Origin: Luteibacter flocculans
GTDB taxonomy: Bacteria; Pseudomonadota; Gammaproteobacteria; Xanthomonadales; Rhodanobacteraceae
Length of the DNA stretch: 64,000 bases
Reading direction: 5' to 3'
NCBI RefSeq assembly: GCF_023612255.1
Contig: NZ_CP063231.1
Coordinates: forward strand, 1,904,001 to 1,968,000
The position numbers and the translations under genes are program-made. Positions 21,707 through 30,671 of this stretch are shown piece after piece; the first letter of the stretch is position 1, and each line of letters opens with the position of its first letter. The notes beneath the pieces were generated by a model that saw only the letters and a list, made by a program, of their open reading frames with translations, had not been told where the DNA came from and searched no databases.

Positions 21707-22612
21707 ATGAGCTTCGATCCGTTCGCTCCGGTCCTCGATTGCAATGGTCGCGCCCTGGTGCTCGATCGGCCGCGCGTCGTCGGCATCGTCAACGTCACAC
21801 CCGACTCGTTCTCCGACGGCGGCCAGCATGCCTCGCTCGACGAGGCCTACGCCCATGCGATGCGCCTGGCGGAAGAGGGCGCCGACATGCTCGACGTTGG
21901 CGGCGAGTCCACCCGCCCCGGCGCCGACGACGTCACGGTCGAGGAAGAAATCCGTCGCGTCGTGCCGCTGATCGAGCGGCTGGCGGCGGCGACCACACTG
22001 CCGATTTCCGTGGACACCTCCAAGCCCGAGGTCATGCGCGCGGCCATCGGCGCAGGCGCGGGCATGATCAACGATGTCTACGCGCTGCGCCGCGAGGGCG
22101 CGCTGGACGCAGCGGCCGACCTGCGCGTGCCGGTCTGCCTGATGCACATGCAGGGCGAGCCGCGGACGATGCAGGACGCGCCGGCGTACGACGACGTGGT
22201 CGGCGAGGTTCACCGTTTTCTGACCGATCGGCTGTTCGCCTGCGAGCTGGCCGGCATCGAGCGCCGTCGTGTTCTGGTCGATCCGGGTTTCGGCTTCGGC
22301 AAGACGCTAGAACACAATCTCGCCCTGCTGCGCGCCACCGCGCGCTTCGCAGAGCTGGGGGCGGGCGCCTATATCGGCGTATCGCGCAAGGGCATGATCG
22401 GGCAGCTCACCGGTCACCAGGAACCCGCGGCGCGCGTGCACGGCTCCGTGGCAGCGGCACTGGTGGCCGTGCAACGGGGTGCCGTCATGGTGCGCACTCA
22501 CGACGTGGCTGCCATGGTGGATGCCCTCGCCGTGTGGGCCGCCATCAAGGCGGGGGATACCGCGCCGCGCCAGGACAAGCCGGCGATGCCGCGCTGGCCG
22601 GACGACGACTGA
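21707..22612 (+). CDS. folP: Dihydropteroate synthase
   Basis: A 301-residue TIM-barrel enzyme that joins p-aminobenzoate to 6-hydroxymethyl-7,8-dihydropterin diphosphate in folate synthesis, the sulfonamide target. The signature [13 protein letters not shown] is at about residues 26-38, [12 protein letters not shown] near 63, SVDTSKPEV near 104, [13 protein letters not shown] near 191 and [12 protein letters not shown] near 223. It sits between orn and glmM; folP-glmM is a conserved pair. The C-terminus extends past the barrel by a charged tail ([14 protein letters not shown]). Confidence 0.95.
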   Translation: MSFDPFAPVLDCNGRALVLDRPRVVGIVNVTPDSFSDGGQHASLDEAYAHAMRLAEEGADMLDVGGESTRPGADDVTVEEEIRRVVPLIERLAAATTLPISVDTSKPEVMRAAIGAGAGMINDVYALRREGALDAAADLRVPVCLMHMQGEPRTMQDAPAYDDVVGEVHRFLTDRLFACELAGIERRRVLVDPGFGFGKTLEHNLALLRATARFAELGAGAYIGVSRKGMIGQLTGHQEPAARVHGSVAAALVAVQRGAVMVRTHDVAAMVDALAVWAAIKAGDTAPRQDKPAMPRWPDDD

Positions 22613-22676
22613 ACCGAGCCGCGGCAGCTCTGCGCTGCCGGAGTATCCTCGGCCGATCCTGGAAGGACGAACACCC

Positions 22677-24071
22677 ATGAACGAACGCAAGTATTTCGGC
22701 ACCGACGGCATCCGTGGCCGGGTCGGTACCTATCCGATCAGTGCCGATTTCATCCTGCGCCTGGGCCGTGCCGCCGGCGCGGTGCTCGCCAGGCGCCGCG
22801 CGGCCAGCCAGCAAGCCACCACCGACCGTCGCGACCAGGGTCGCCGCGTCACGGTGGTGATCGGCAAGGACACCCGCGTTTCGGGCTACATGTTTGAAGC
22901 CGCGCTCGAAGCCGGTCTCGTGGCTTCCGGGGCCGACGTGCGCCTGCTCGGCCCGATGCCGACGCCCGCCGTGGCCTTTCTCACCCGTTCGCTGCGCGCG
23001 GACGCGGGCATCGTCATCAGCGCGTCGCACAACCCGCACCAGGACAACGGCATCAAGTTCTTCTCCGGCCACGGCGAAAAACTGGACGACGCGCTGGAAG
23101 CGGAGATCGAGGCGGAAATCGAGGCCGAATTCGTCACCGTGGCCTCCGAGGCACTGGGCAAGGCCAGCCGCATCGATGACGCGGTCACCCGTTACGCCGA
23201 GTTCTGCAAATCCACGGTGTCGGACGACTTCTCGTTGCGCGGCATGAGCCTCGTGCTCGATTGCGCGCACGGCGCGACCTATCAGGTGGCGCCCAAGGTG
23301 TTCCGTGAACTGGGCGCCGACGTGTTCACTATCGGCGCCGAGCCGGACGGCCTCAATATCAATCGCGGGGTGGGTTCGACCGATCCAGCCGCCCTGGCGG
23401 CGAAGGTGGTAGAGCGGGGTGCGGACCTCGGCATCGCCTTCGACGGGGACGGCGACCGCGTGCGTGTGGTAGACGCGGACGGCACGGTCACCGACGGCGA
23501 CGACATGCTCTACGTGATCGCCCGCCACTGGAAACGTCGCGGGGCACTGCCCGGGCCGGTCGTCGGCACGCTCATGAGCAACTATGGCCTGCAGCGCGCG
23601 CTGAAGGCCATGGACATCCCCTTCGTCCGAGCCAACGTCGGCGACCGCTACGTGCTGCAGCAGCTCAAGGAGCATGGCGGCATCCTCGGCGGCGAGACCT
23701 CGGGCCACGTGCTTTGCCTCGATCGCTTCACCACGGGCGACGGCATCGTTGCCGCGCTGGCACTGCTGGAAACCCTCGCCGAGGCGGGCGAGACCTTCGC
23801 CGAAGCGCGCGCGGGCCTGGTCAAGTTGCCGCAGACCATGGTCAACGTGCGCGTCGAGGGCGCCAAGGCAGCCCTGGCGAAGGACTCGGTGAAACAGGCG
23901 CTGGCCGAGGTAGAGGCTGCGCTGGAAGGCCGCGGCCGGGTCGTGCTGCGCGCCTCGGGCACCGAACCGCTGGTCCGGGTGACCATCGAGGCGGCCGATG
24001 CCGCCGAAGTGGAACGGCTGGCGGGGCAACTGGCCGACGCCGTAAAATCGGCGGCCCAGGCCACGGCCTGA
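22677..24071 (+). CDS. glmM: Phosphoglucosamine mutase
   Basis: A 464-residue alpha-D-phosphohexomutase that converts glucosamine-6-P to glucosamine-1-P for UDP-GlcNAc, thus for peptidoglycan and LPS. It starts [14 protein letters not shown], has the phosphoserine loop [18 protein letters not shown] near residue 108, the metal loop [13 protein letters not shown] near 254, the sugar loop [12 protein letters not shown] near 338 and the phosphate loop [13 protein letters not shown] near 423. ATG 22677 follows GGAAGGACG. It lies 64 bases after fol[16 protein letters not shown] acidic stretch near 145 is within family variation. Confidence 0.95.
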   Translation: MNERKYFGTDGIRGRVGTYPISADFILRLGRAAGAVLARRRAASQQATTDRRDQGRRVTVVIGKDTRVSGYMFEAALEAGLVASGADVRLLGPMPTPAVAFLTRSLRADAGIVISASHNPHQDNGIKFFSGHGEKLDDALEAEIEAEIEAEFVTVASEALGKASRIDDAVTRYAEFCKSTVSDDFSLRGMSLVLDCAHGATYQVAPKVFRELGADVFTIGAEPDGLNINRGVGSTDPAALAAKVVERGADLGIAFDGDGDRVRVVDADGTVTDGDDMLYVIARHWKRRGALPGPVVGTLMSNYGLQRALKAMDIPFVRANVGDRYVLQQLKEHGGILGGETSGHVLCLDRFTTGDGIVAALALLETLAEAGETFAEARAGLVKLPQTMVNVRVEGAKAALAKDSVKQALAEVEAALEGRGRVVLRASGTEPLVRVTIEAADAAEVERLAGQLADAVKSAAQATA

Positions 24072-24140
24072 CCCATTCCCTCCGCTGGCGGACGGTGCAA
24101 CGTGCGCCGGGTTCGTCACGACCGAAACGCAGGCCACTTC

Positions 24141-25076
24141 ATGAAGAAGGTTCCCACCCTCGATATCCGCCGCTACGAGACCGACCGCGAGGCCTTCGTG
24201 GCCGAGCTGGGCGCCGCGTACCGCGAATTCGGTTTCTGCTGCATCAGCGGCCATGGCATCCCCAAGGAAGCCATCGACGGGGCGTACGACGCCTTCAAGC
24301 GCTTCTTCGCGCTGCCGGACGAGACCAAGCGCAAGTATCACATCCCCGGCGGTGGCGGCGCGCGCGGCTACACGCCATTCAAGGTGGAAACGGCCAAGGA
24401 CAGCAAGTTCGCCGACCTCAAGGAGTTCTGGCACATCGGCCGCGAGATCCCGCGCGATTCCCGCTTCGCCGATGTCATGCCGCCCAACGTGTGGCCGGCG
24501 GAAGTGCCGGACTTCAAGGAAAAGGGCTACGGCATCTACGAAGCGCTCGACCAGCTCGGTGCCCGCGTGCTGCGCGCGCTGGCCCTGCACATCGATCTGC
24601 CGGAACACTTCTTCGACGACAAGATCGATTCGGGGAATTCCATCCTGCGTCCGATCCACTATCCGCCGATCGAGCAGGCCGACGTGCCGAACGTGCGTGC
24701 CGGTGCGCACGAGGACATCAATTTCATCACGCTGCTGGTGGGCGCCAGCGCGGAAGGGCTGGAAGTCCTTACGCGCGAGGGCGAGTGGCTGCCGATCACG
24801 ACCGAGGGCGATGCCATCGTGGTCAACATCGGCGACATGCTGCAGCGCCTGACCAACCACGTGTATCCGTCCACCACGCATCGCGTGACCAACCCGCAGA
24901 ACGATAACGCGCGCAAGCCGCGCTATTCGGTGCCGTTCTTCCTGCATCCGAATCCGGACGTGGTCCTCGACGTGCTGCCGTCCTGTGTCACGCCGGACAA
25001 TCCCAAGCGCTACCCCGAGCCGATCACGGCGCATGAATACCTGCAGCAGCGCCTGCGTGAGATCAAGCTGATCTGA
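24141..25076 (+). CDS. Isopenicillin N synthase-family 2-oxoglutarate/Fe(II) oxygenase
   Basis: A 311-residue non-haem iron oxygenase with the DIOX_N domain (VPTLDIRRYETDREAFVAEL; FGFCCISGHGIP near residue 35) and the 2OG-FeII_Oxy domain. Iron ligands are seen as H and D of AHEDINFITLLV near 193-195 and H in TTHRVTNP near 250, with the 2OG-binding Arg in RYSVPFFLHP near 265. Such proteins in gammaproteobacteria are generic oxidoreductases of unknown substrate. It starts at ATG 24141, 69 bases after glmM, and is followed by an imperfect hairpin (about 25099-25130). Confidence 0.85.
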   Translation: MKKVPTLDIRRYETDREAFVAELGAAYREFGFCCISGHGIPKEAIDGAYDAFKRFFALPDETKRKYHIPGGGGARGYTPFKVETAKDSKFADLKEFWHIGREIPRDSRFADVMPPNVWPAEVPDFKEKGYGIYEALDQLGARVLRALALHIDLPEHFFDDKIDSGNSILRPIHYPPIEQADVPNVRAGAHEDINFITLLVGASAEGLEVLTREGEWLPITTEGDAIVVNIGDMLQRLTNHVYPSTTHRVTNPQNDNARKPRYSVPFFLHPNPDVVLDVLPSCVTPDNPKRYPEPITAHEYLQQRLREIKLI

Positions 25077-25148
25077 CGCGCTCTTAGCGGGGTCTTCACC
25101 GGGCGGGCCGGAGCATCGGTCCTCCCGGTACCGCTCTCGGAGCATCCC

Positions 25149-25268
25149 GTGAAACCGACCCCCGCGCCTGCGCGAACCCGCGTCACACCCCGCAAGAAGT
25201 CCGTCAATCGGTCACTGGCCCAGCGCGCCCGCCGCCAGCGGACCATGCGCGCCCGCGGTCGCGCCTGA
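25149..25268 (+). CDS. Possible 39-residue very basic small protein
   Basis: A GTG-started frame (MKPTPAPARTRVTPRKKSV...) of 39 residues, with 13 Arg/Lys, ends MRARGRA. CGGAG lies 7-11 bases before the GTG. It occupies the gap between the 2OG oxygenase and the convergent large operon and has no other explanation, but short Arg-rich frames are common by chance in GC-rich DNA. If real, it would be a nucleic-acid-binding peptide by composition. No family recognised. Confidence 0.3.
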   Translation: MKPTPAPARTRVTPRKKSVNRSLAQRARRQRTMRARGRA

Positions 25269-25359
25269 TTGCTAGGGTTTGTTTTCAGGTTCATCGCGGA
25301 TTACCGGGGCGTTGGCGGTCTTGCTGGCTCTCGCCTCACCGTCCGAGCCAACGGTCACC

Positions 25360-26547
25360 CTAGGAAACAACCCGCGCTTCGGCGGACTCGGGCACGCGAG
25401 TAACGCCGGGTCGGGGTAGTTCGTAGTCACGATAACGCCCCGGATCGCCCGTCATGCCTGCTTCGGCGGCTTTGGCGATGTTGTACATCTCGCGCGCCGT
25501 CACATAGTGCAGGGCGTAATTGCGGCCGTCGTTGTAGGTCGATTCGAGATACGTGTGCATGTCGTCCACCGGCTTGCCGAGCAGGGTGTCCATGTCGCGT
25601 TCCTGCGTGCCGTGCGTGTGCACCTTCACAAACACCCATTCGGGCCGACCCTCGACGTGGATGCCGGTGCGCACCCATTGATCCACGCGCGATTGGCTCG
25701 GGGGACAACCGCGGCGAACGTCCGAGTTCTCGATGCGCGGCACGATGCCGAAGCGGCGCTCCTTCCAGTTGAGGCCCAGCGGACCCTGGATGATCAGCAG
25801 ATCGCCGCTTGGCGTGCCGCCCACGCGCATCGGCACGCCGGTGTCGTGCGACTTGGGCGCATGCGGATCGTCGGTGGCGTAGTAGATCGCATTGGACAGG
25901 CGCGTCTGCGTGTCGCTGGGTGCCGAGGGCAGGGTGAAGTCGGCATAACAACCGAGTTCGCGCAGCAGGATCAGTTCGTTGTCGATGCCGCACCAGCGCC
26001 CGTCGGCACGCGAGTTGTCCAGGCACCAGTTGCCGTGGATGAAGGCGAAGCGCAACTGCCCGGTGACGGGATCGCGCGGCAGTGCACTGTGCTTCTCGTG
26101 CAACAGTCGGTTGAAGCGGTCCATCGTGGCGACGAAGTTCTCGGGCGTGTCGTTGTCGTGGTGCAGATGGATCTCGATCTCGCCGTAGCCGTCCGCACAG
26201 AGCGCCGCGAGCTTGTCCAGGTGTTCCTCGACGTACTCTTCTTCGGGATAGAAGAAGCTGTGCTGCGGCATGCAGCCGTCCGCGTCGCGGTGGCGCGAAG
26301 CCATGGCGCGGTACTCGTTGCACCAGCGGTCCACGCGATGGCGCTGCGTGTCCATGTCCACGCGTCCCCAGTTCGGCTCGAAGTGATCCACGAAGCAGAA
26401 CAGCACATGTACCGTCCCTTCGGGGCGCGGCGGTCGACGACGGGTGAGGTAGCCCCACAGCCAGTACTGCATGTTGCGCGCGCGTATGGCGAACGTCAGG
26501 GCGGCCGCGGCGGCAAGCACCAGGGCGAAGAGAACGGCGGCGATCAT
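25360..26547 (-). CDS. Membrane-anchored deacetylase-like protein of the glycan operon
   Basis: A 395-residue protein, last gene of the operon. Residues 1-24 (MIAAVLFALVLAAAAALTFAIRA) form an N-terminal membrane anchor; the rest would face the periplasm. The body has features of a NodB-like beta/alpha barrel: FCFVDHFEPNWG near residue 54 (candidate metal Asp-His), HLHHDNDTPENF near 130, FAFIHGNWCLDNS near 170 and VFVKVHTHGTQERDM near 315. I do not recognise an exact family, so a deacetylase/hydrolase role on the exported glycan is inferred from these His/Asp clusters and the neighbours. The ATG overlaps the previous gene's TGA by 4 bases. Confidence 0.7.
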   Translation of the reverse strand: MIAAVLFALVLAAAAALTFAIRARNMQYWLWGYLTRRRPPRPEGTVHVLFCFVDHFEPNWGRVDMDTQRHRVDRWCNEYRAMASRHRDADGCMPQHSFFYPEEEYVEEHLDKLAALCADGYGEIEIHLHHDNDTPENFVATMDRFNRLLHEKHSALPRDPVTGQLRFAFIHGNWCLDNSRADGRWCGIDNELILLRELGCYADFTLPSAPSDTQTRLSNAIYYATDDPHAPKSHDTGVPMRVGGTPSGDLLIIQGPLGLNWKERRFGIVPRIENSDVRRGCPPSQSRVDQWVRTGIHVEGRPEWVFVKVHTHGTQERDMDTLLGKPVDDMHTYLESTYNDGRNYALHYVTAREMYNIAKAAEAGMTGDPGRYRDYELPRPGVTRVPESAEARVVS

Positions 26548-27710
26548 GCGGCGGCTCCGGTGGGCACCAGCGTCAGCAATTGTTCGGCGTTGTTGCGCCA
26601 TTGCCGTTCGCTGGCAATGTAGTCGCGGGCGGCTTCACCCACGCGCCGACGCTCGTCCGCACGCTGGGCAAGTTCGAGCACGCGTTCCACGCAGGCGGTC
26701 GCATCACCGTGCGGAAACAGCCAACCGGTACGGCCGTCGGCAATCACCTCCGCCACCGGTGCGTAATCCGGTGCGACCACCGCCACGCCCATGCCCATGA
26801 ACTCGAAGAGTTTCATCGGTGAGCCGTAGTGGTTGGAGTTCGGCAGCACGGCGTAATCCATGCACGCGATCCAACTCGCGACGTCGTCGTGCGGCACGCG
26901 GCCCGGCAACAGCACCCGATCGGCAAGCCCGCGGGCGGCGATCAGTTCGCGTACCGCAGGCAAGGTCTTGCCGTCGCCGACGAAGACGAGCGCGAGGTCC
27001 GGCACGCTTTCCAGCCGGTGGGCGATGGCCTCGACGAAACCGTCCACGCCGTGCCAATGGGCGAACGCGCCGATGTGGCCGCAGACCGTGCGGCCCGTGA
27101 GCCCGCGTTCGGCGCGCAGGCGTTCGCGGTCGAAACGGGCCGGATCGAAACGGGGAAGATCCACCGCGTTTGGCGAGACCACGGACGGTGCGATGGCGCC
27201 GTAGGCGCGCGTGGCGACATCGCGGAAATAGGTGGAGATGAAAACCAACCCTGTCGCTTCGCGAAAGCACCAGCCCTCGATGCGGCGCGCCAATCCGCGC
27301 ATGCCCAGCGGGCGTACGCGCTCGACGAGTGCGGAATCGTTGATTTCCAGCACCAGCGGAATACCACGGCGCCGGGCCAGCCAGATCGTGGCGAACAGGA
27401 ACAGCGAATAGCGTTCGTAGATCAGCTGCGGCGGCGATGTGCGCCACGCGCGCTGCATGCGCACGAACGTGACCGCGTTGTACAGCAACTCGAACAGTTC
27501 GAAGACGACGCCGGGCAGGCGCGTCACCAGCGCGGCAAGACGGCTCTTGCGGGTCGCGGCGGGGCTCTCGGCATCGTGCTCCGGATCGGCGCCCGGAAAG
27601 GACATGACGCTGACGTCGTGCCCCAGTTCGCGCAGGGCGCCGACGATGCCGCGGATGTGTACGCCTTCCACGTGACGGCCGCGCGTGCGGTGATGGTAGA
27701 GAATCCTCAT
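26544..27710 (-). CDS. GT4-like glycosyltransferase
   Basis: A 388-residue cytoplasmic GT-B fold glycosyltransferase. The N-terminus MRILYHHRTRGRHVEGVHIR opens the acceptor domain; the C-terminal donor domain has GHIGAFAHWHGVDGF near residue 215, LVFVGDGKTLP near 245 and the NSNHYGSPMKLFEFMGMG block near 294 that replaces the usual EX7E motif of GT4. The start at ATG 27710 overlaps the deacetylase stop by 4 bases. Sugar and acceptor are unknown. Confidence 0.85.
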   Translation of the reverse strand: MRILYHHRTRGRHVEGVHIRGIVGALRELGHDVSVMSFPGADPEHDAESPAATRKSRLAALVTRLPGVVFELFELLYNAVTFVRMQRAWRTSPPQLIYERYSLFLFATIWLARRRGIPLVLEINDSALVERVRPLGMRGLARRIEGWCFREATGLVFISTYFRDVATRAYGAIAPSVVSPNAVDLPRFDPARFDRERLRAERGLTGRTVCGHIGAFAHWHGVDGFVEAIAHRLESVPDLALVFVGDGKTLPAVRELIAARGLADRVLLPGRVPHDDVASWIACMDYAVLPNSNHYGSPMKLFEFMGMGVAVVAPDYAPVAEVIADGRTGWLFPHGDATACVERVLELAQRADERRRVGEAARDYIASERQWRNNAEQLLTLVPTGAAA

Positions 27711-28345
27711 GACGCGTTGCCCGGCAAGGCGGCGAAACGCATGCCCTGGGCCAGCCATTCGGGCAGCAGCACGTCGAGCGCTTCGGCGGCTTTGTCGCTG
27801 TCGTCGTGCATGAGCACGATGTCGCCCGCGGCGGGCGGGTCGTCGCGCAGTCGGGAGATCAGCGTTTCCACGGGGCGGTCCTGGTAGTCCAGGCTGTCGT
27901 AGGACCAATACACGAGACTGCGCCGCTGCCGCGCGAAATGGGCGAGAAGCTGTGCGCCCACGTACCCATGCGGCGGACGCATGCGATGGTGCGGACGCTC
28001 GTCGAAGCGGCGCAACAGCGCATCGGTGCGGTAGACCTCGTCGAGCTGCTTCGCCAGGTTCATGTTGCGGAACGACCAGTGGCTGTACGAGTGGTTGCCG
28101 ATCATATGCCCTTCATCCACCAGACGTTGCACGATCTCGGGGTGGCGTTCGATCTTCTCGCCGACAAGGAAGAAGCTGGCTTTCACGCCGTGCTTCGCAA
28201 GGGTGTCCAGCAGCTTCGGCGTATGTGCCGGCTCAGGGCCGTCGTCGAAGCTGAGGTAACGAACGGCCTCTTCGCGCGTGCGTGTGAGCACCAGGTGGCC
28301 GGGAAGCAGGCCGAGCAGATCGTGTTTCTTGGGTTTCCAGTTCAT
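27707..28345 (-). CDS. NodB-type polysaccharide deacetylase
   Basis: A 212-residue carbohydrate esterase 4-like protein. All five NodB motifs can be seen: LSFDDGPEPAHTP (metal Asp), GNHSYSHWSFRN (metal His pair), RPPHGYV, YWSYDSLDYQ and DIVLMHDD. There is no signal peptide, so it may act on a lipid-linked sugar in the cytoplasm or be membrane-associated. It overlaps both neighbours by 4 bases. Substrate inferred as an N-acetylated sugar of the operon's glycan. Confidence 0.9.
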   Translation of the reverse strand: MNWKPKKHDLLGLLPGHLVLTRTREEAVRYLSFDDGPEPAHTPKLLDTLAKHGVKASFFLVGEKIERHPEIVQRLVDEGHMIGNHSYSHWSFRNMNLAKQLDEVYRTDALLRRFDERPHHRMRPPHGYVGAQLLAHFARQRRSLVYWSYDSLDYQDRPVETLISRLRDDPPAAGDIVLMHDDSDKAAEALDVLLPEWLAQGMRFAALPGNAS

Positions 28346-29556
28346 GGGTGGTATCGATGCCCGGGGCGACTGGCGAGAGAGCGAGGGGAAGGGCGGCCGA
28401 TGTGCGCAGGCAGGCGCTCAGCGGCGCGGGCGAGGATGCGTTCGAGCCGGTCAATGTTGTCGTCCCAGCGGAAGGTTGCCGCATGTTCGGCGATGGCTAC
28501 GGGATCGAAGTGGCGTTCGAACGCTTCCACGAGTGCCACGCCCAGTTCATGCGGCTGTCGCGGCGGTACGAGGATTCCCGCGTACTCGGGTACCACCTCC
28601 GGAATGCCGCCGACGGCGGTGGCGACGATGGGCGTACCGCAGGCCATGGCTTCCAGCACCACGTTCGGCACGCCCTCGTTGTGGCTCGGCAGGCAGAGCA
28701 CGTCGGCGGCGCGGAACCAGTCCGCCAGCGCGGCATGCTCGACGGCGCCTTCGAAGCGCACCGCGGGTGCGCAGCAGAGCGATGCCGCGCGATCTTCGAG
28801 GCTGGCGCGATCGGGGCCGTCGCCGACGTAGATCAGGCGCGCGTCGTGGTGCCGGGATACCAGAGTCGGGAAGGCCTGCACGAGGTCATGGCAGCCCTTG
28901 CTCGCCTTGAGGTTGCCGACGTACAGAACCACCGGCGTCTCCGGCGGCAGCCCCAGCCGGCGTCGTGCCTCGGTTCTGTCGCCACGCTGGAACAGATGCC
29001 CATCCACGCCGTTGTAGACCGTGTGCACCGTATCGTCGCGCGCGCCGAGTTCCATGGCCTTGCGTGCCAGTGCCTCGCTGACGGCGACCACTGCCGCTGC
29101 CCCGCGCAGCGCAGCGCGGATCTGCGGGCGACGCAGGCGCGATGCCGCCTGCACGTTGAGGTCGCTGCCGTGCACTTTCACCACGTACGGAATGCCGAAC
29201 AGGCGCGCGACCCACGCGACACCGGCCGCGTCCGGATAGGCCCAACTCGCCAGAATCACGTCGTAGCGCGCGCGGCGCAGTTCGGCACCGCGCTGCCACA
29301 GAATGCACGCAAAGAAACACAGTGCATTGAGGAACCGCCCGATACCCGGCGGGTGATAGAAGGTGAAGTAGTCGGCGCGCACGCCGGGCACGTCGGCGCT
29401 ACCGCGCCGCTCGCCCATGCGTTCGCGGAAATCCACGGCCGTGAGCACGTCCACCTCGTGACGCTCGGCGAGCCGCTGGAACTGCTGCCGATTGAAGGTG
29501 CCGCGGCGCGGATCCCAAGGCGTGGGAAACAGGTTGGTGACGACAAGAACCTTCAT
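28342..29556 (-). CDS. GT4-family glycosyltransferase
   Basis: A 404-residue GT-B glycosyltransferase starting MKVLVVTNLFPTPWDPRRGT at ATG 29556. It has YVVKVHGSDLNV near residue 122, the donor-domain LYVGNLKASKGCHDLVQAF near 216 and the EX7E motif HNEGVPNVVLEAM near 292 (Glu-X7-Glu), as in capsule and EPS enzymes of GT4. The C-terminal tail (HIGRPSPRSLASRPGHRYHP) is basic and atypical. It overlaps the upstream and downstream genes by 4 bases. Confidence 0.9.
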   Translation of the reverse strand: MKVLVVTNLFPTPWDPRRGTFNRQQFQRLAERHEVDVLTAVDFRERMGERRGSADVPGVRADYFTFYHPPGIGRFLNALCFFACILWQRGAELRRARYDVILASWAYPDAAGVAWVARLFGIPYVVKVHGSDLNVQAASRLRRPQIRAALRGAAAVVAVSEALARKAMELGARDDTVHTVYNGVDGHLFQRGDRTEARRRLGLPPETPVVLYVGNLKASKGCHDLVQAFPTLVSRHHDARLIYVGDGPDRASLEDRAASLCCAPAVRFEGAVEHAALADWFRAADVLCLPSHNEGVPNVVLEAMACGTPIVATAVGGIPEVVPEYAGILVPPRQPHELGVALVEAFERHFDPVAIAEHAATFRWDDNIDRLERILARAAERLPAHIGRPSPRSLASRPGHRYHP

Positions 29557-30671
29557 CGGGCCTGATCCACGTCGCCGAAGTAGAGCCGCCCGTAGCTCGC
29601 CGCCATGGCTTGCAGGGAGCCGTGCGTCTCGACCCAGGTCCGTGCGGCCGTGCCGAGCCGCGATGCGCGCTGCGACGCGCGCAGCAGGTCGAGTATCGCT
29701 GCGGCCATGGCGGGCGGATCGCACGGCGGCACCAGGCGACCGGTGGCCTCGTCGCGCACGATCTCGGCGTTGCCGCCCACGTCCGTAGCGACGATCGGCA
29801 AGCCGGCCGCGCAGGCTTCCAGCAAGGCCATCGAATAGCCCTCCGTCACCGACGAGAGCGCAAACAGATCGAAGCCTTGCAGCAGATCGCGCACGTCGTC
29901 GCGATCGCCCAGGAAGTGGACGCACCCCGCAATGCCCTCATCGAATGCACAGGCACGCAGCGTCTCGCGCAGTTCGCCGTCGCCTACCAGAACCAGTGCC
30001 GTATCGGGCATGGCATGGCGCACGATGCGGAAGGCGCGGATCAGGCCGGCCTGATCCTTGGTCCAGTTGAGGCGGCCGACGCTGCCGATGATCCGCGTCC
30101 CGCGTGGCACACGGATGAGGCGAGCGAGCCGCTCGTGCATCGCATCGGAAGCCACGTCGAAGCCTTCGAGCACGATGCCGTTGGGCACCACGCAGGTCTT
30201 GGCGGCCGGTACGATGCCGCGGCGCACGGCATCGCGCCGCGCGGCCTCGCACACGGCGACGACGGCATCGGTCGCCTTGAGTGCTCGGCGGAACAACCAT
30301 TCGCGTCGGCCGGGCTTCTGCTGCGCGCCCATGCCGTGCCGCGTATTCACCACCTGGCGGAGACCCATGCCCACGCTGGCGAGTACGGCCTGGTAGTGCG
30401 CCACGGCGTTGTGCGTGTGCATGACGTCGGTGCGCTGGTCGGCCAGTGCGCAGCGCAGGCGACCGAGGGCGCGCAGGTCGAAGCCCTTGCGCTTGCCGCA
30501 GGCGATGACGGGGATGCCGAGTGCCTCCAGCTCGCCAGCGAGCGCACCACGTTCGAACAGGCAGAGGACCTGCACCTGGTGGCCCTGGCGTCGCTGTTCC
30601 TTGACCAGATCGAGCACCATGCGCTCGAGACCGCCGCGATTCAAATTTTCCACGACGTGGGTGATGTTCAC
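29553..30671 (-). CDS. GT4-family glycosyltransferase (Stp2-like)
   Basis: A 372-residue GT-B glycosyltransferase. MNITHVVENLNRGGLERMVL at the N-terminus, VMHTHNAVAHYQAVLAS near residue 82, SVGRLNWTKDQAGLIRAF near 199 and the EX7E motif TEGYSMALLEACAAGLPIVA near 285. The N-terminal LNRGGLERM pattern is like the glycosyltransferases seen in exosortase/EPS regions (TIGR03088 type, from memory). It overlaps both neighbours by 4 bases. Confidence 0.9.
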   Translation of the reverse strand: MNITHVVENLNRGGLERMVLDLVKEQRRQGHQVQVLCLFERGALAGELEALGIPVIACGKRKGFDLRALGRLRCALADQRTDVMHTHNAVAHYQAVLASVGMGLRQVVNTRHGMGAQQKPGRREWLFRRALKATDAVVAVCEAARRDAVRRGIVPAAKTCVVPNGIVLEGFDVASDAMHERLARLIRVPRGTRIIGSVGRLNWTKDQAGLIRAFRIVRHAMPDTALVLVGDGELRETLRACAFDEGIAGCVHFLGDRDDVRDLLQGFDLFALSSVTEGYSMALLEACAAGLPIVATDVGGNAEIVRDEATGRLVPPCDPPAMAAAILDLLRASQRASRLGTAARTWVETHGSLQAMAASYGRLYFGDVDQAR

